64,000 nt of DNA from Gammaproteobacteria bacterium (GCA_021774255.1 JAJFJF010000008.1:1-64000); one strand, 5' to 3'; positions 29,619-40,299 are shown, counted from the stretch's first letter. Program-made: numbers and translations. Notes: generated from the letters alone by a model not told the origin.

Positions 29619-31069
29619 CAGCCGATGGAGCCTTCTAAACTTATCCCCAACAATTTTTGCGCTTCCACCGCAAACTCCATGGGGAGTTTACGTAACACTT
29701 CTTTACAAAAACCATTGACGATCAAACCCACGGCTTCTTCTACATCAATACCGCGCTGCTGGCAGTAAAAAAGCTGGTCTTCGCTGATTTTGGCCGTCGA
29801 CGCTTCGTGTTCCACTTGGCTGCTGGCATTTTTGGTTTCAATATAAGGGAACGTGTGTGCACCGCAGCGATCGCCCATTAATAATGAATCACATTGCGAA
29901 TAGTTTCGTGCATTCTCAGCGGTGGGCAACATGCGCACTAAACCGCGATAGCTGTTTTGGGCTTGGCCGGCCGAGATCCCTTTTGAAATAATTGTGCTGC
30001 TGGTGTTTTTACCGATGTGCACCATTTTGGTGCCGGTGTCGGCTTGCTGATGATGGTTGGTAAGCGCAATCGAGTAAAACTCGCCCACGCTATTATCGCC
30101 ACGCAAAATCACGCTGGGGTATTTCCAAGTGATTGCCGAGCCGGTTTCGACTTGTGTCCATGAAATTTTCGAGTTTTTACCGCGGCATTGCCCGCGCTTG
30201 GTCACAAAGTTATAAATGCCGCCTTTGCCGTCTTTATCACCCGGGTACCAGTTTTGTACTGTCGAGTATTTAATGTTGGCATCGTCCAGGGCGACAAGCT
30301 CCACCACGGCGGCGTGCAGCTGGTTTTCATCACGCATGGGGGCGGTGCAGCCCTCCAAATAGCTGACGGTGCTGCCTTCTTCGGCAATCACCAAGGTGCG
30401 TTCAAATTGCCCAGTGTTAGAGGCGTTAATTCGAAAATACGTGGATAATTCCATTGGGCAACGCACGCCTTTGGGAATAAAACAAAAAGACCCGTCGGTA
30501 AACACGGCTGAATTCAGCGCTGCAAAAAAGTTATCTTTGTAAGGCACGACGGTGCCTAAATATTGCCGAATTAATTCAGGATGATTTTGCACGGCTTCTG
30601 AAAACGAACAAAAAATGACGCCGACTTCTGCCAACTTGTCTTTAAAGGTGGTGGCAACAGACACACTATCAAATACGGCATCGATTGCGACACCTGCCAG
30701 GCGTTCTTGCTCATATAATGGGATCCCCAGCTTCTCGTAGGTTTTCAGCAATTCTGGGTCGACTTCATCCAAACTTTTGGGGGCATTGGCCGCTTGCTTG
30801 GGTGCCGAATAATAACTGATTGCTTGGTAATCAATCGGCGGAAAATTCACCTGTGCCCAGGTAGGTTCTTCAAGTGTGAGCCAATGGCGATAAGCCTGCA
30901 AACGCCACTCGCATAAAAAAGCGGGCTCGTTTTTTTTCGCAGAGATGGCGCGAATAACATCTTCATTTAAACCGGGGGGCAGGGTATCGGCATCGATATC
31001 GGTCACAAAACCATGTTGGTAGTCTTGTTGGATATAATCATCAATGACAGCATTGGCATCTTGGCTCAT
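29618..31069 (-). CDS. sufB: SufB, Fe-S cluster scaffold subunit
   Basis: 483 residues, close to E. coli SufB (495). [34 protein letters not shown] and the C-terminal [22 protein letters not shown] are highly conserved in SufB. It builds clusters with SufC and SufD. Its start overlaps the end of the Rrf2 regulator gene by 4 bp, and the palindromic repeat lies immediately downstream. Confidence 0.97.
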   Translation of the reverse strand: MSQDANAVIDDYIQQDYQHGFVTDIDADTLPPGLNEDVIRAISAKKNEPAFLCEWRLQAYRHWLTLEEPTWAQVNFPPIDYQAISYYSAPKQAANAPKSLDEVDPELLKTYEKLGIPLYEQERLAGVAIDAVFDSVSVATTFKDKLAEVGVIFCSFSEAVQNHPELIRQYLGTVVPYKDNFFAALNSAVFTDGSFCFIPKGVRCPMELSTYFRINASNTGQFERTLVIAEEGSTVSYLEGCTAPMRDENQLHAAVVELVALDDANIKYSTVQNWYPGDKDGKGGIYNFVTKRGQCRGKNSKISWTQVETGSAITWKYPSVILRGDNSVGEFYSIALTNHHQQADTGTKMVHIGKNTSSTIISKGISAGQAQNSYRGLVRMLPTAENARNYSQCDSLLMGDRCGAHTFPYIETKNASSQVEHEASTAKISEDQLFYCQQRGIDVEEAVGLIVNGFCKEVLRKLPMEFAVEAQKLLGISLEGSIG

Positions 31070-31491
31070 GCAACCGGCTCCTGTGTGGTGGGGGTATTCA
31101 TTAAATCGTTTAAATGCAGTGTGCTTAAGGCATTAAACACGGCTTGGTTAATGCTTTGCCAGTGTGGGCGTTGTGTGCAGTGGGCTTCGTGCTCGCAGCT
31201 GCTATCACTGAGGCTGCATTCTGTCAGCGCCAGCGGGCCTTCCAGGGCGGTGATAATGTCGGTGAGTTTAACCTCATTGGCGGCGCGGCTTAAACGGTAG
31301 CCACCTTGTGCGCCGCGGTAAGAAGTGAGTAAATCAGCCTGTGTGAGGGCTTTTAAAATTTTGCCGACAGTGGGCTGGGCAATCTGGGTTTGGTTTGCCA
31401 ACGTGACGGCAGAATGTATGCTGTTGGGCTGCGCGGCCATCGTCGCCATGACGACGGTTGCGTAATCGGTTAATTTGCTGATGCGTAGCAT
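31066..31491 (-). CDS. Rrf2-family suf operon regulator (IscR/SufR-like)
   Basis: About 141 residues from [18 protein letters not shown], the usual family start; an ATG 36 bp earlier is in frame but adds a non-conserved leader. The winged helix includes [18 protein letters not shown] and [12 protein letters not shown]. Three cysteines for a cluster are present ([16 protein letters not shown]), as in IscR-type sensors. It heads the suf operon and overlaps sufB by 4 bp, so it probably controls the operon according to Fe-S status. A promoter with a direct repeat lies upstream. Confidence 0.9.
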   Translation of the reverse strand: MLRISKLTDYATVVMATMAAQPNSIHSAVTLANQTQIAQPTVGKILKALTQADLLTSYRGAQGGYRLSRAANEVKLTDIITALEGPLALTECSLSDSSCEHEAHCTQRPHWQSINQAVFNALSTLHLNDLMNTPTTQEPVA

Positions 31492-31586
31492 GTTTTTATC
31501 GTGATACCGGTAAACCTGGGAGTGCATTTAATGCATGGCGCGTCGCGGCTAACAGCATGACGGCCCACCCTCGTAAAAGTAGCTAA

Positions 31587-31615
31587 ATAGTACCATTACA
31601 GTACCGTATTCACAA
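31587..31615 (-). promoter_or_regulatory. predicted suf operon promoter with overlapping repeat
   Basis: On the minus strand TTGTGA and TACTAT are separated by 17 bp, a good sigma-70 match. The spacer and -10 contain a direct repeat, GGTACT-gtaat-GGTACT, at an 11-bp period, a plausible operator for the Rrf2 regulator encoded by the first gene. Start codon at 31491 is about 90 bp downstream. Confidence 0.55.
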
Positions 31616-31806
31616 TGCATGATAGTTATTCTTATAACTTAATTTGGGTGGTTTTTTTTGAGTAGTTTGCGGCTTGCTAGTGTGCGTTTTCGTTTTTCTT
31701 TCTTCTTCTATTGGTGAGCCGGTTCTGGTGGCCACGGTTTGCTGTGTCTCTACAAACTGTTTCCGTGCTTCGACAGACTACTGTCTGGCATAGAGAGGGC
31801 AGTGCT

Positions 31807-34077
31807 TTAAAAATCTCCTTTCCACGCGCGATGCGGGAGCCGACGTCCGTCGGCGCCAGGTGCTTGCATGAAGGGCGACTCGCTGGGGGCCGCAAATGAC
31901 GAATCATCACTGTCGCCGCCCCCACCGCCGTTGCCAAAGGAGATGTCCACGAGATTGCTGAAGTACGCCATGATAACCACGACCACGATGGCAAGTATCA
32001 GCAAGCACAAGCACGGCAGCAAGATGCGCTTGCCCCACTTGTCCCAACGCCTGATTTTGCTGAAGAGAGCCTTGAGCGCGCTTTGCCGTTCACCGAGGTC
32101 GATGGCCTGCTGCGCGTGTGTGCTGACATGATTGCGCCAGAGAGTAAGCGCGTGATCCGGGTCTTGGTTTTGGAAAAACAAGCGGTCGTCTTCAGGGGAA
32201 AACAGCAGCCTTTCCAGTGGCTTCGTGATTGACGCCACCACGGCTTCCGGGATCTGTTCTTGGAGCATTCGCTGCTGGATCACCTCAAGGGCTTCCCACA
32301 TTTGCTCCCAGATCAGCAGCAGACAGCGGTCACGGAGCAGGTTCGGGGTCCCATCGCCTGGCAGCGCAAGCGGGCTGTCATCCGTGTATCCCAGCAACTG
32401 GCTCATGGCCTGGAAAAGCGGCGTGAGCAGAGCGGGTTTTGCGGGATCAGCATCACTCCAGGTGCCATCTTCTTCTTGCAGGGGGAAGAGCTTGCGGATC
32501 ATGTCCCTACCGTACGCCAGGTTGTCGGGCACATCATGGATATTGAATGCGACACACCAGTAGGCAACCAGTTGGCGCTGCACTTCAAAAATGGTTTGGA
32601 GTGCTTGCGCATGCGGCGTGCTGAGTGTGTGGAGCAGATAATACAGCTCCACGCACTCCGGGTTTGGCAGCAGGCGCGTAAGCACCAGGCGGCTTGGGTG
32701 CTCGGCGGGCAAGGGCGCGCACAAGGCGCGCCCAGCCTCAAGCAGTGCTTCCCAAGCCGCTGCGTTCTCTGTGTGACACGCTTTGGCTTCGTCGCTCACC
32801 GGCAGGGCTTGCATGGCGGCTTGTTTTGCCTCATGGCGCTCAAGCAAAACAACGGCGTACCCCGCTCTGATAAGGCGTGGTTTGTGAACAAGACTGTTGT
32901 GCGTGACTCTCAGCCATTGGTGCATGCCGGCGAGAGAGCCAGCAGGGAGGGCCTTGTCCTCCTGTATCAGCCTCAGGTGCGTTTGTTGCGCGGATGTGAG
33001 TGGAGGCACTACCTGTTTGCCGTTGCGAAGTTGCGTTTGTTGCTCCGCTGTGAGTGCAGGGTCTATCGGTACGCGGTCAACATAGCGTTTGGGGTTCAGG
33101 TAGTATCCCCAAAGCTGCCGACGTTCTGCTGGGTCACGGGGGTCAAGGACCTGTTGACCAGCAACCCACAGGCAATTATAGGTGCACAGGCTGGGCAGGT
33201 TAGCGACGCCCTCGACAACAAGCTCGATAGTAGGCTCAGGGGGCCTTTCCAGTGCGGCTTCAGGTGTTGCAAGTTGGCGATGATCACCCCAGTCGAGGGG
33301 GCGGGTAAAGGTTTTGGTAGTAGGGTCAAGGACATCGTGCCCCAGTTTAAGCTGAGGCTGTGCTGTGAGGCCGGCTTTCCCTCGTTCTCTGTGGACCAGT
33401 GCTGTGTACGCGTCTCCTCCTAGGCCTGTCTGTTCAGCTGCCGCCAGGAGTGAGTCACGCGTCATCGCGGCGGTGGCGCCTGTCGCGGGGTGAGGCGTTT
33501 CTTCTTCTTCGCCGAACCACGCTTGCCATGTGCGGGCAAGCCAACCAGGCTGTTTTTGGGCGGCAGCAGGAGCGCCGCTGGAAGCGTCTCTCAAGCCGCC
33601 GCTGCTGCCGCCGCCACCGCCCAAGAGGGCTGAGGCTTCGGTAGTGCCTGTGCCTGGAGCAGCATCGCCACCTACGCCGGCGCCTGCAACACCATCGCCA
33701 TCGTTGATGGTCATGGTGCCGTAGCCGCCGGCGCCAGAGCCGCCGCCACCGTCGTCGTCGTCATCTTCACCGGAGCTGCTGCTGGTGTCAGCATCGTTTT
33801 CATCGTCATCGTCTCCCGCCGCGCCGTGGTGGTCATGACTCCGATTGAGGAGAGGCCCGAGGGTGGGGCCGAGAGCAACAAGCACGTTTCCACGAGAGCC
33901 GCTGCCTGCGCCGCTACCTGCGCCGCTACCTCCAACATCAGCGGCGGCGGTGGCTGCAAGAATACTCTCTAAAGGAAAGCTCTGTCTGCCAGCGCTACTA
34001 TCGTCCAGATCATCTGGAGGAGGAGGGAGTTGAGCAGCTGTCTGCAGCTCCTGTCCATCAGTGTCATCGTCGGCCAT
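31807..34077 (-). CDS. unrecognised acidic low-complexity protein with a C-terminal membrane anchor
   Basis: 756 residues; no family recognised. Residues 1-175 are low complexity: acidic D/G/S runs, Gly-Ala repeats and a PPPP stretch. Residues about 180-680 look folded and mostly helical, rich in Leu, Gln and Ala, with an internal near-repeat LTAEQQTQLR / LTSAQQTHLR. One strong membrane span (about 683-707, LLPCLCLLILAIVVVVIM) is followed by a 49-residue tail with GGGGG and acidic residues. It probably anchors at its C-terminal end. GC content is well above neighbouring genes and no Shine-Dalgarno is seen before the ATG. A long antisense frame is open over part of the gene, as expected from the GC bias. 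It shares an upstream motif with the Cys-rich gene at 21370. An effector role is inference. Confidence 0.65.
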   Translation of the reverse strand: MADDDTDGQELQTAAQLPPPPDDLDDSSAGRQSFPLESILAATAAADVGGSGAGSGAGSGSRGNVLVALGPTLGPLLNRSHDHHGAAGDDDDENDADTSSSSGEDDDDDGGGGSGAGGYGTMTINDGDGVAGAGVGGDAAPGTGTTEASALLGGGGGSSGGLRDASSGAPAAAQKQPGWLARTWQAWFGEEEETPHPATGATAAMTRDSLLAAAEQTGLGGDAYTALVHRERGKAGLTAQPQLKLGHDVLDPTTKTFTRPLDWGDHRQLATPEAALERPPEPTIELVVEGVANLPSLCTYNCLWVAGQQVLDPRDPAERRQLWGYYLNPKRYVDRVPIDPALTAEQQTQLRNGKQVVPPLTSAQQTHLRLIQEDKALPAGSLAGMHQWLRVTHNSLVHKPRLIRAGYAVVLLERHEAKQAAMQALPVSDEAKACHTENAAAWEALLEAGRALCAPLPAEHPSRLVLTRLLPNPECVELYYLLHTLSTPHAQALQTIFEVQRQLVAYWCVAFNIHDVPDNLAYGRDMIRKLFPLQEEDGTWSDADPAKPALLTPLFQAMSQLLGYTDDSPLALPGDGTPNLLRDRCLLLIWEQMWEALEVIQQRMLQEQIPEAVVASITKPLERLLFSPEDDRLFFQNQDPDHALTLWRNHVSTHAQQAIDLGERQSALKALFSKIRRWDKWGKRILLPCLCLLILAIVVVVIMAYFSNLVDISFGNGGGGGDSDDSSFAAPSESPFMQAPGADGRRLPHRAWKGDF

Positions 34078-34200
34078 CTTGTTGTCGTGTGGGTATTGCT
34101 GTGAACGCGAGTAGGAACGTCAAAAAGCTAAGTCACGAATGTGCTTGATTTCAGTAGAAAAGTATAGGTACTGTTGTTTTATTGCTACTCTTCTTTACAG

Positions 34201-34223
34201 ATGGTGTAACATTCGAGGGTAAG
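34201..34223 (-). promoter_or_regulatory. conserved upstream motif shared with the gene at 21370 (copy 2)
   Basis: Read on the minus strand: CTTACC-CTC-GAATGTTACACCAT. Only the three central bases differ from the copy at 21241. It ends 123 nt before the start codon at 34077. Both copies are followed by a purine-rich stretch and then an A/T-rich ATAAAA. The equal placement upstream of the two GC-rich anomalous genes suggests a common promoter or operator. Confidence 0.6.
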
Positions 34224-34248
34224 TTGTATTTTTCAAAAATTTAATTCG

Positions 34249-35550
34249 CTACGAGCTTTTTTCTCGTGCAATCGCGCGATAGCCGATATCTGTACGATAG
34301 TATCTATTCGGCCATTGGATAGTTTCGGCCAATTGATAGGCTTGTTGCTGGGCCTCACTCACGGTATCGCCTAACGCCGCCGCACAGAGCACACGCCCGC
34401 CGGCGGTGACGGTGTCGCCGTCTTGCTGCTTTGTGCCAGCATGAAAAACTTTCTCATTTATTATTGGGTTATCGGTGGCATTTGCCGGCAGGCCGTTGAT
34501 CACTTCACCTTTTGGATATTTTGCTGGGTAGCCTTGGCTTGCCAGCACCACGCCCAGGGCACAGCGAGGGTCCCATTTCGTTTGGTGTTTGTCGAGCGTC
34601 TGATCAAGCGCTGCCTGGCAGAGGGTGACTAAGTCAGATTGCAGCCGCAGCATCAGCACTTGGGTTTCCGGATCGCCGAGCCGGCAGTTGTATTCCAGTA
34701 CTTTGACATCCCCTTTGGGCGAAATCATCAGGCCCGCATACAAAAAGCCCGTGTAAGGGTGGCCGTCAGCCGCCATGCCGCGCAGAGTGGGGGTGATGAC
34801 CGCTTCCATAATATGCGCTTCGATGTCGGGGGTGACCACAGGCGCCGGACTATACGCGCCCATGCCGCCGGTGTTGGGGCCTTTGTCGCCATCATCACGC
34901 GCTTTATGGTCTTGTGAGGTGGCAAAGGGCAGAGCGTGTTCGCCATCGGCAATCACCATGAAGCTGGCTTCTTCGCCGGCTAAAAATTCTTCAATCACAA
35001 TGCGATTGCCGGCTTCACCGAAGGCATCGTCGGCGAGCATGCTATCAATGGCACTTTCGGCTTCGGTAAAGGTGTGTGCAATGATGACGCCTTTGCCAGC
35101 CGCCAAGCCGTCGGCTTTAATCACAAGCGGGAGTGGGTGCGATGAAATATAACTTTTGGCTTTCCCCGCATCGGTGAAGCTGCCGTAGCGTGCCGTGGGG
35201 ATCTTGTGGCGTGCCAGAAAATCTTTACAAAACACTTTCGAGCCTTCTAATTGTGCCGCTGCTTGGGTAGGGCCAAAGCAGCGTAAGCCGGCATCGACAA
35301 AGCTATCGACAATGCCGTCAACCAGTGGGGCTTCCGGGCCAACAATCGTGAGGTCGATTTGATTGTCGCGTGCAAAGGCCAGTAGGCTGGGGATGTCGGT
35401 GGCACTGATGTTGACGTTTTCGATGTCAGGTTCAAGCGCCGTGCCGGCATTGCCGGGAGCGACAAAAACGTGTGTAATTTTTTTTGATTGAGCCGCTTTC
35501 CAGGCCAGGGCATGTTCGCGCCCGCCGTTGCCGATGATGAGTGTTTTCAT
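34249..35550 (-). CDS. purD: PurD, phosphoribosylamine-glycine ligase (GAR synthetase)
   Basis: Second step of purine synthesis. About 433 residues starting at MKTLIIGNGGREHALAW, the canonical PurD N terminus; the open frame extends 26 codons further upstream, but that part is not conserved. ATP-grasp residues appear in LPLVIKADGLAAGKGVI and FLAGEEASFMVIADG, and VLEYNCRLGDPETQ carries the metal site. It lies 13 bp after purH, the usual purHD order. Confidence 0.96.
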   Translation of the reverse strand: MKTLIIGNGGREHALAWKAAQSKKITHVFVAPGNAGTALEPDIENVNISATDIPSLLAFARDNQIDLTIVGPEAPLVDGIVDSFVDAGLRCFGPTQAAAQLEGSKVFCKDFLARHKIPTARYGSFTDAGKAKSYISSHPLPLVIKADGLAAGKGVIIAHTFTEAESAIDSMLADDAFGEAGNRIVIEEFLAGEEASFMVIADGEHALPFATSQDHKARDDGDKGPNTGGMGAYSPAPVVTPDIEAHIMEAVITPTLRGMAADGHPYTGFLYAGLMISPKGDVKVLEYNCRLGDPETQVLMLRLQSDLVTLCQAALDQTLDKHQTKWDPRCALGVVLASQGYPAKYPKGEVINGLPANATDNPIINEKVFHAGTKQQDGDTVTAGGRVLCAAALGDTVSEAQQQAYQLAETIQWPNRYYRTDIGYRAIAREKSS

Positions 35551-35563
35551 GATTGTGTAGACC

Positions 35564-37132
35564 TTAATGTCGAAAGTGTCGCATGCCCGTAAAGACCATC
35601 GCAATGCCTGCTTTATTTGCTGCTGCAATCACCGCTTCATCACGCTGCGCACCGCCCGGTTGAATAATGGCCGAAATGCCTATTTCCGCTGCCGCTTCTA
35701 CTGCATCAGGGAAAGGAAAGAAGGCATCGCTTGCCATCACGCTGCCTTTCACGGTCAACTCAGCGTCGGCGGCTTTAATCGCCGCGATACGTGCGCTATA
35801 AATTCGGCTCATTTGGCCGGCACCCACGCCGATGGTTTGCAAATCTTTTGCGTAAACGATCGCGTTAGACTTTACATATTTGGCCACGCGCCATGCAAAT
35901 AATAAATCATCAAGTTGTTGTTGCGACGGCGTGGCGTCTGTTACCACTTTTAAATCTTCCGATTTGATGATGCCTAGATCACTGTCTTGCACCAACAAGC
36001 CGCCTTCCACGCGTTTAAAGTCTCGCCACGCAGTGGGAGTATTGGGGATATCACCACACGCCAGCACGCGCACATTGGGTTTGTTGGCCAACGCATCTAA
36101 TGCGTTTTGTTCAAAGTGAGGCGCGATGATCACTTCCACAAATTGTTGCTCGATAATGGCAGTGGCCGTGTCGCCATCCAGCGGTCGGTTAAAGGCAATA
36201 ATGCCGCCAAAGGCAGAAGTCGGATCTGTTTCGTACGCGCGCGCGTAAGCGGCGCCAATATTTTTGCTCATGGCCACGCCACAAGGATTCGCGTGCTTGA
36301 CGATCACACAGGCAGGACGACTAAAGGCTTTCACACAGGCCAGCGCCGCATCAGTATCAGCAATATTATTATAAGAAAGCGGCTTGCCTTGGTGTTGCAC
36401 GCTGCTAGCAAGTGTGCCGGCAGGCGGCTTGTGCTCGACATAAAAAGCGGCTTGTTGATGCGGGTTTTCACCGTAACGCAGCAGCCGGCCGTGTTCAAAT
36501 TGGCAGCTAAACGTGCTGGGGAAGGCTTGCTTTTTACCTTCAGGCGTCATCGCGCTGAGGTAATTCGCAATCGCGCCGTCATATTGCGCAGTGTGTGCAA
36601 AAGCTTTAGTGGCCAGCGTAAAGCGTTGCGCCGCGGTGGTCTCACCGTTGCTGCTAAGGGTGTCTAATACGCTGGCGTAATCTTGATTGTCGACAACAAC
36701 CGTGACGGCGGCGTGGTTTTTAGCGGCGGCGCGGATCATGGCCGGGCCACCGATATCAATATTTTCAATGGCGCGCGGTAAATCACAATCTGGCTGGGCA
36801 ATGGTTTCTTGAAAGGGGTAAAGATTCACGGCAAGCAGATCAATCGGTTCGATGTGTTGCTGTGCCATCACGCCTTCATCTTGCCCGCGACGACCCAGTA
36901 GCCCACCGTGAATTTTAGGGTGTAAGGTTTTCACGCGGCCGTCCATGATTTCAGGAAAGCCGGTATGATCAGACACGTCTGTTACCGGGATATTATTTTT
37001 TTTCAGCAGCGCAGCAGTGCCGCCTGTGGATAAAAGCGTGATATTTTGTTGATGTAGTCCTTTCGCAAAATCAACAATACCGGTTTTATCAGAAACGCTT
37101 AATAAAGCACGTTTGATAGGGTGATTAGGCAT
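35564..37132 (-). CDS. purH: PurH, bifunctional AICAR formyltransferase/IMP cyclohydrolase
   Basis: 522 residues. The N-terminal cyclohydrolase (MGS-like) domain begins [19 protein letters not shown] and includes [16 protein letters not shown]. The transformylase domain has [12 protein letters not shown], with the catalytic Lys and His, and [17 protein letters not shown]. It performs the last two steps of IMP synthesis. fis lies 26 bp upstream. Confidence 0.97.
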   Translation of the reverse strand: MPNHPIKRALLSVSDKTGIVDFAKGLHQQNITLLSTGGTAALLKKNNIPVTDVSDHTGFPEIMDGRVKTLHPKIHGGLLGRRGQDEGVMAQQHIEPIDLLAVNLYPFQETIAQPDCDLPRAIENIDIGGPAMIRAAAKNHAAVTVVVDNQDYASVLDTLSSNGETTAAQRFTLATKAFAHTAQYDGAIANYLSAMTPEGKKQAFPSTFSCQFEHGRLLRYGENPHQQAAFYVEHKPPAGTLASSVQHQGKPLSYNNIADTDAALACVKAFSRPACVIVKHANPCGVAMSKNIGAAYARAYETDPTSAFGGIIAFNRPLDGDTATAIIEQQFVEVIIAPHFEQNALDALANKPNVRVLACGDIPNTPTAWRDFKRVEGGLLVQDSDLGIIKSEDLKVVTDATPSQQQLDDLLFAWRVAKYVKSNAIVYAKDLQTIGVGAGQMSRIYSARIAAIKAADAELTVKGSVMASDAFFPFPDAVEAAAEIGISAIIQPGGAQRDEAVIAAANKAGIAMVFTGMRHFRH

Positions 37133-37158
37133 GAGTACGTCTTCTTGTGAGTGGATGG

Positions 37159-37443
37159 TTACAGTAAATCATATTGTTTTAATTTTTTGCGCAAGGTGCC
37201 GCGACTGAGGCCTAAAATATTGGCCACTTTGCTTTGATTATGGTGATAGTGATCCATAATGGTTTCAAGCATCGGTGCTTCAATTTCGGTGAGCACTAAT
37301 TCATAGAGCCCAACAGGCATTTGATCTTGCAGCTGAGACAGATAATGCGTGATCGCATTTTTGACTACGTCACGTAACGGCGGATGTGTGCTGCCAACAG
37401 CAGGTGTGGTGGTGGTTTGTGTTGTTGGAAATAATTCAATCAT
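37159..37443 (-). CDS. fis: Fis, DNA-binding nucleoid protein
   Basis: 94 residues (E. coli Fis 98). The C-terminal helix-turn-helix is [19 protein letters not shown] and the central helical core is [32 protein letters not shown]-bending global regulator. It follows dusB by 14 bp, the classic dusB-fis operon. Confidence 0.95.
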   Translation of the reverse strand: MIELFPTTQTTTTPAVGSTHPPLRDVVKNAITHYLSQLQDQMPVGLYELVLTEIEAPMLETIMDHYHHNQSKVANILGLSRGTLRKKLKQYDLL

Positions 37444-37457
37444 GGCGCGTTCCTTGT

Positions 37458-38444
37458 CTAAGCGGGTGCCAACTCGGGTGAGTGTTGAAAAAAAGCACGT
37501 GCTGCGGTTAATTGCGCGCGAGCACTTTCTATTTGATTAAATTCGTGACGAAAGCCTGCGCCATGTGGTTGGCCTTTGGTGTACCAGCCCACATGTTTGC
37601 GGCAGATCTTGACACCGGTTTCTTCACCGTAAAATTGATAGACGTTTTCCATGTGGCCCAGCATAAGAGAGCAAATTTCGTCACTGCTTGGTTCAGGTAA
37701 TACTTCTTGTGTACGCAAATAATGATCGATTTCACGGAATAACCACGGGCGGCCTTGGGCGGCGCGACCAATCATAATGGCATCGGCACCGGTTTCTCTG
37801 AGTACCTGCAGTGCTTTTTGGGGCGTGGTGATATCGCCGTTTGCCACGACCGGAATAGTGATCGCAGACTTGATGGCTTTGATGGTGTCGTATTCTGCTT
37901 CACCCCGAAAGGCGCAGGCACGCGTGCGGCCGTGTACAGATAAGGCTTGAATGCCCGCTGCTTCCGCAATTTTCGCAATGTTAACGCCGTTGCGGTGTTC
38001 TGGATCCCAGCCGGTGCGTATTTTTAATGTGACGGGGATTTTTACTGCATTCACAGTGGCATCGAGAATGCGTTTCACGCGTTCTTCATCTTTGAGTAGC
38101 GCTGAACCGGCCGCCGCATTGCAGACTTTTTTCGCTGGGCAGCCCATGTTGATATCAATAATTTCAGCGCCTTGCTCTGCATTGTGCTTTGCGGCATCTG
38201 CCATCATTTGTGGATCAGCGCCGGCAATTTGCACGCAGCGGGGCGAGGTTTCACCTTCGTGGTTGGCGCGGCGTTTGGTTTTTTCACTGCCCCAGAGCAA
38301 AGAATTGGCGTTCACCATTTCAGACGGGGCCATGCCAGCTCCCATTTGTTTGCACAACTGACGAAAAGGGCGATCGGTCACGCCGGCCATGGGCGCCAGG
38401 ATCACAGGGCTATTGAGTTGATAAGGGCCTATTTGCATAGTCAA
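37458..38444 (-). CDS. dusB: DusB, tRNA-dihydrouridine synthase B
   Basis: 328-residue FMN-dependent TIM-barrel enzyme that reduces tRNA uridines. VILAPMAGVTDRPFRQLC at the start, DINMGCPAKKVCNAAAGSALL with the catalytic cysteine, and ALSVHGRTRACAF are signatures. The gene lies between accC and fis. prmA, which commonly lies next to dusB in related operons, is absent here. Confidence 0.95.
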   Translation of the reverse strand: MTMQIGPYQLNSPVILAPMAGVTDRPFRQLCKQMGAGMAPSEMVNANSLLWGSEKTKRRANHEGETSPRCVQIAGADPQMMADAAKHNAEQGAEIIDINMGCPAKKVCNAAAGSALLKDEERVKRILDATVNAVKIPVTLKIRTGWDPEHRNGVNIAKIAEAAGIQALSVHGRTRACAFRGEAEYDTIKAIKSAITIPVVANGDITTPQKALQVLRETGADAIMIGRAAQGRPWLFREIDHYLRTQEVLPEPSSDEICSLMLGHMENVYQFYGEETGVKICRKHVGWYTKGQPHGAGFRHEFNQIESARAQLTAARAFFQHSPELAPA

Positions 38445-38450
38445 TACGGT

Positions 38451-39791
38451 TTAAAGACCCAGTTTCTTTTCAAGATAATGAATATTTAAGCCGCCTTTCT
38501 GGAAGTTCGCATCGGTCATGATACTTTGATGCAAAGACACATTGCACTTGATCCCTTCGATCACGATTTCTTCTAGCGCGTTATTCATTTTGGCAATGGC
38601 TGTGGCGCGATCTTCGCCGTAGGTGATGAGTTTACCAATCATCGAATCGTAATAAGGTGGTACTTTATAACTGCTGTATAAGTGTGAATCCACACGTACG
38701 CCAGGACCACCTGGCGGATGATAATAGGTCACCGTGCCGGCGCTGGGGATAAAGCCATTGGGATCTTCGGCATTGATACGGCACTCAATGGCATGGCCTT
38801 TTATCTGTACATCAGACTGTTTAAATGACAGTGGCGCACCACTTGCGACGCGGAGTTGTTCTTTGATCAAGTCGATGCCGGTGATCATTTCGGTCACAGG
38901 GTGCTCAACCTGGATGCGGGTATTCATTTCAATAAAGTAGAAATGCCCATTCTCATACAAAAATTCAAAGGTGCCCGCGCCGCGGTAACCAATGTTGACG
39001 CAAGCATCAGCACAACGTTTACCAATTTCTTGGCGCATGGCTTCAGTGATCCCAGGCGCGGGGGCTTCTTCCACCACTTTTTGGTGACGGCGTTGCATGG
39101 AACAATCGCGTTCGCCAAGATGCACCGCGTGACCATGATGATCGGCGATCACTTGGAATTCAATGTGGCGAGGGTTTTCTAAGAATTTTTCCAGATACAC
39201 GGTGGCATTGCCAAAGGCACTGCTGGCTTCTGAGCGGGTCATGGTGATGAATTTGAGCAGATCTTCGCGCTCACGTACCACGCGCATGCCGCGCCCGCCG
39301 CCACCGCCGGCCGCTTTGATCATCACGGGATAACCAATTTTGTCTGCAACCGCCAGGTTTTCTTCTGGGTCGTCGCCCAAGGGCCCGTTAGAGCCGGGCA
39401 CACAAGGCACGCCTGCTTTCATCATGGCGTCAATGGCTGAGACTTTGTCACCCATTAAATGAATACTTTCTGCTTTGGGACCGATAAAAATAAAGCTGCT
39501 TTTTTCAACGCGTTCAGCAAATTCTGCATTTTCCGCTAAAAAGCCATAGCCGGGGTGAATGGCATCGGCGTCGGTGATTTCAGCAGCGGCAATGAGAGCG
39601 GGTATATTTAAATAACTGTCTGTTGAGGCGGCTGGGCCGATGCACACGGATTCATCGGCGAGTCGCACATGCATTAAGTTGCGATCGGCTTCGGAATAAG
39701 CCGCGACGGTTTTAATACCAAGCTCTTTGCAAGCCCGTAAAATACGTAATGCAATTTCGCCGCGATTGGCAATGAGTACTTTTTTTAACAT
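38451..39791 (-). CDS. accC: AccC, biotin carboxylase of acetyl-CoA carboxylase
   Basis: 446 residues (E. coli 449). ATP-grasp enzyme: [16 protein letters not shown] is the glycine-rich ATP loop, and the biotin/bicarbonate site includes [21 protein letters not shown] and [20 protein letters not shown]. It carboxylates the biotin on AccB. accB lies 15 bp upstream. Confidence 0.97.
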   Translation of the reverse strand: MLKKVLIANRGEIALRILRACKELGIKTVAAYSEADRNLMHVRLADESVCIGPAASTDSYLNIPALIAAAEITDADAIHPGYGFLAENAEFAERVEKSSFIFIGPKAESIHLMGDKVSAIDAMMKAGVPCVPGSNGPLGDDPEENLAVADKIGYPVMIKAAGGGGGRGMRVVREREDLLKFITMTRSEASSAFGNATVYLEKFLENPRHIEFQVIADHHGHAVHLGERDCSMQRRHQKVVEEAPAPGITEAMRQEIGKRCADACVNIGYRGAGTFEFLYENGHFYFIEMNTRIQVEHPVTEMITGIDLIKEQLRVASGAPLSFKQSDVQIKGHAIECRINAEDPNGFIPSAGTVTYYHPPGGPGVRVDSHLYSSYKVPPYYDSMIGKLITYGEDRATAIAKMNNALEEIVIEGIKCNVSLHQSIMTDANFQKGGLNIHYLEKKLGL

Positions 39792-39806
39792 ACGACGTAT
39801 TACTCG

Positions 39807-40262
39807 CTATTTGATAATGAATAACGGTTCGCCAAATTCAATGGGTTGGCCATTTTCAACTAAAATAGCAGTCACCGTACCGGCTTTATCCGATTCAATT
39901 TGGTTCATCATTTTCATGGCTTCGACAATGCATAAGGTGTCGCCCACTTTGACCTCTTGGCCAATTTCAACAAAATTGCTGCTTTCAGGTGAAGGTGCGC
40001 GATAAAACGTACCAACCATCGGTGAGACAACCGCATGGCCTTCAGGGAGGCCGGCTTCTTCTGTCGCTGTCGAGGCTGCCGGTGCAGGGGTGGCGGCAAC
40101 CGGTGCGGGTGCAGGTGGGGGGGCTGCTGCGGCAGGCGCGGTGATCACTTGGTTGCCGTAGCGATTAATGCGTACGGATTCGTCATTTTCATGAATTTCC
40201 AGTTCGGCAATACCGGATTCTTCAACCAGTTCAATTAATTTTTTTACTTTACGTATATCCAT
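39807..40262 (-). CDS. accB: AccB, biotin carboxyl carrier protein
   Basis: 151 residues. [23 protein letters not shown] is the typical N terminus, a Pro/Ala linker covers residues about 42-70, and the biotinyl domain holds the acceptor lysine in [10 protein letters not shown]. It carries carboxybiotin in fatty-acid synthesis. It is preceded by aroQ at 37 bp. Confidence 0.96.
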   Translation of the reverse strand: MDIRKVKKLIELVEESGIAELEIHENDESVRINRYGNQVITAPAAAAPPPAPAPVAATPAPAASTATEEAGLPEGHAVVSPMVGTFYRAPSPESSNFVEIGQEVKVGDTLCIVEAMKMMNQIESDKAGTVTAILVENGQPIEFGEPLFIIK

Positions 40263-40299
40263 GAGTGTTACCTATGTTCAATCTATTTTAATAAATACG

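Noticed and set aside
32260-33423. 387-residue open frame antisense to the acidic low-complexity gene
   Set aside because: It has no ribosome binding site, and its open length is explained by GC bias opposite a real coding frame. The opposite frame has a membrane span, a coherent start and the upstream motif.
35551-35628. 26-codon extension of purD
   Set aside because: The conserved PurD start MKTLIIGNGG is at 35550, and the extra part overlaps the end of purH.
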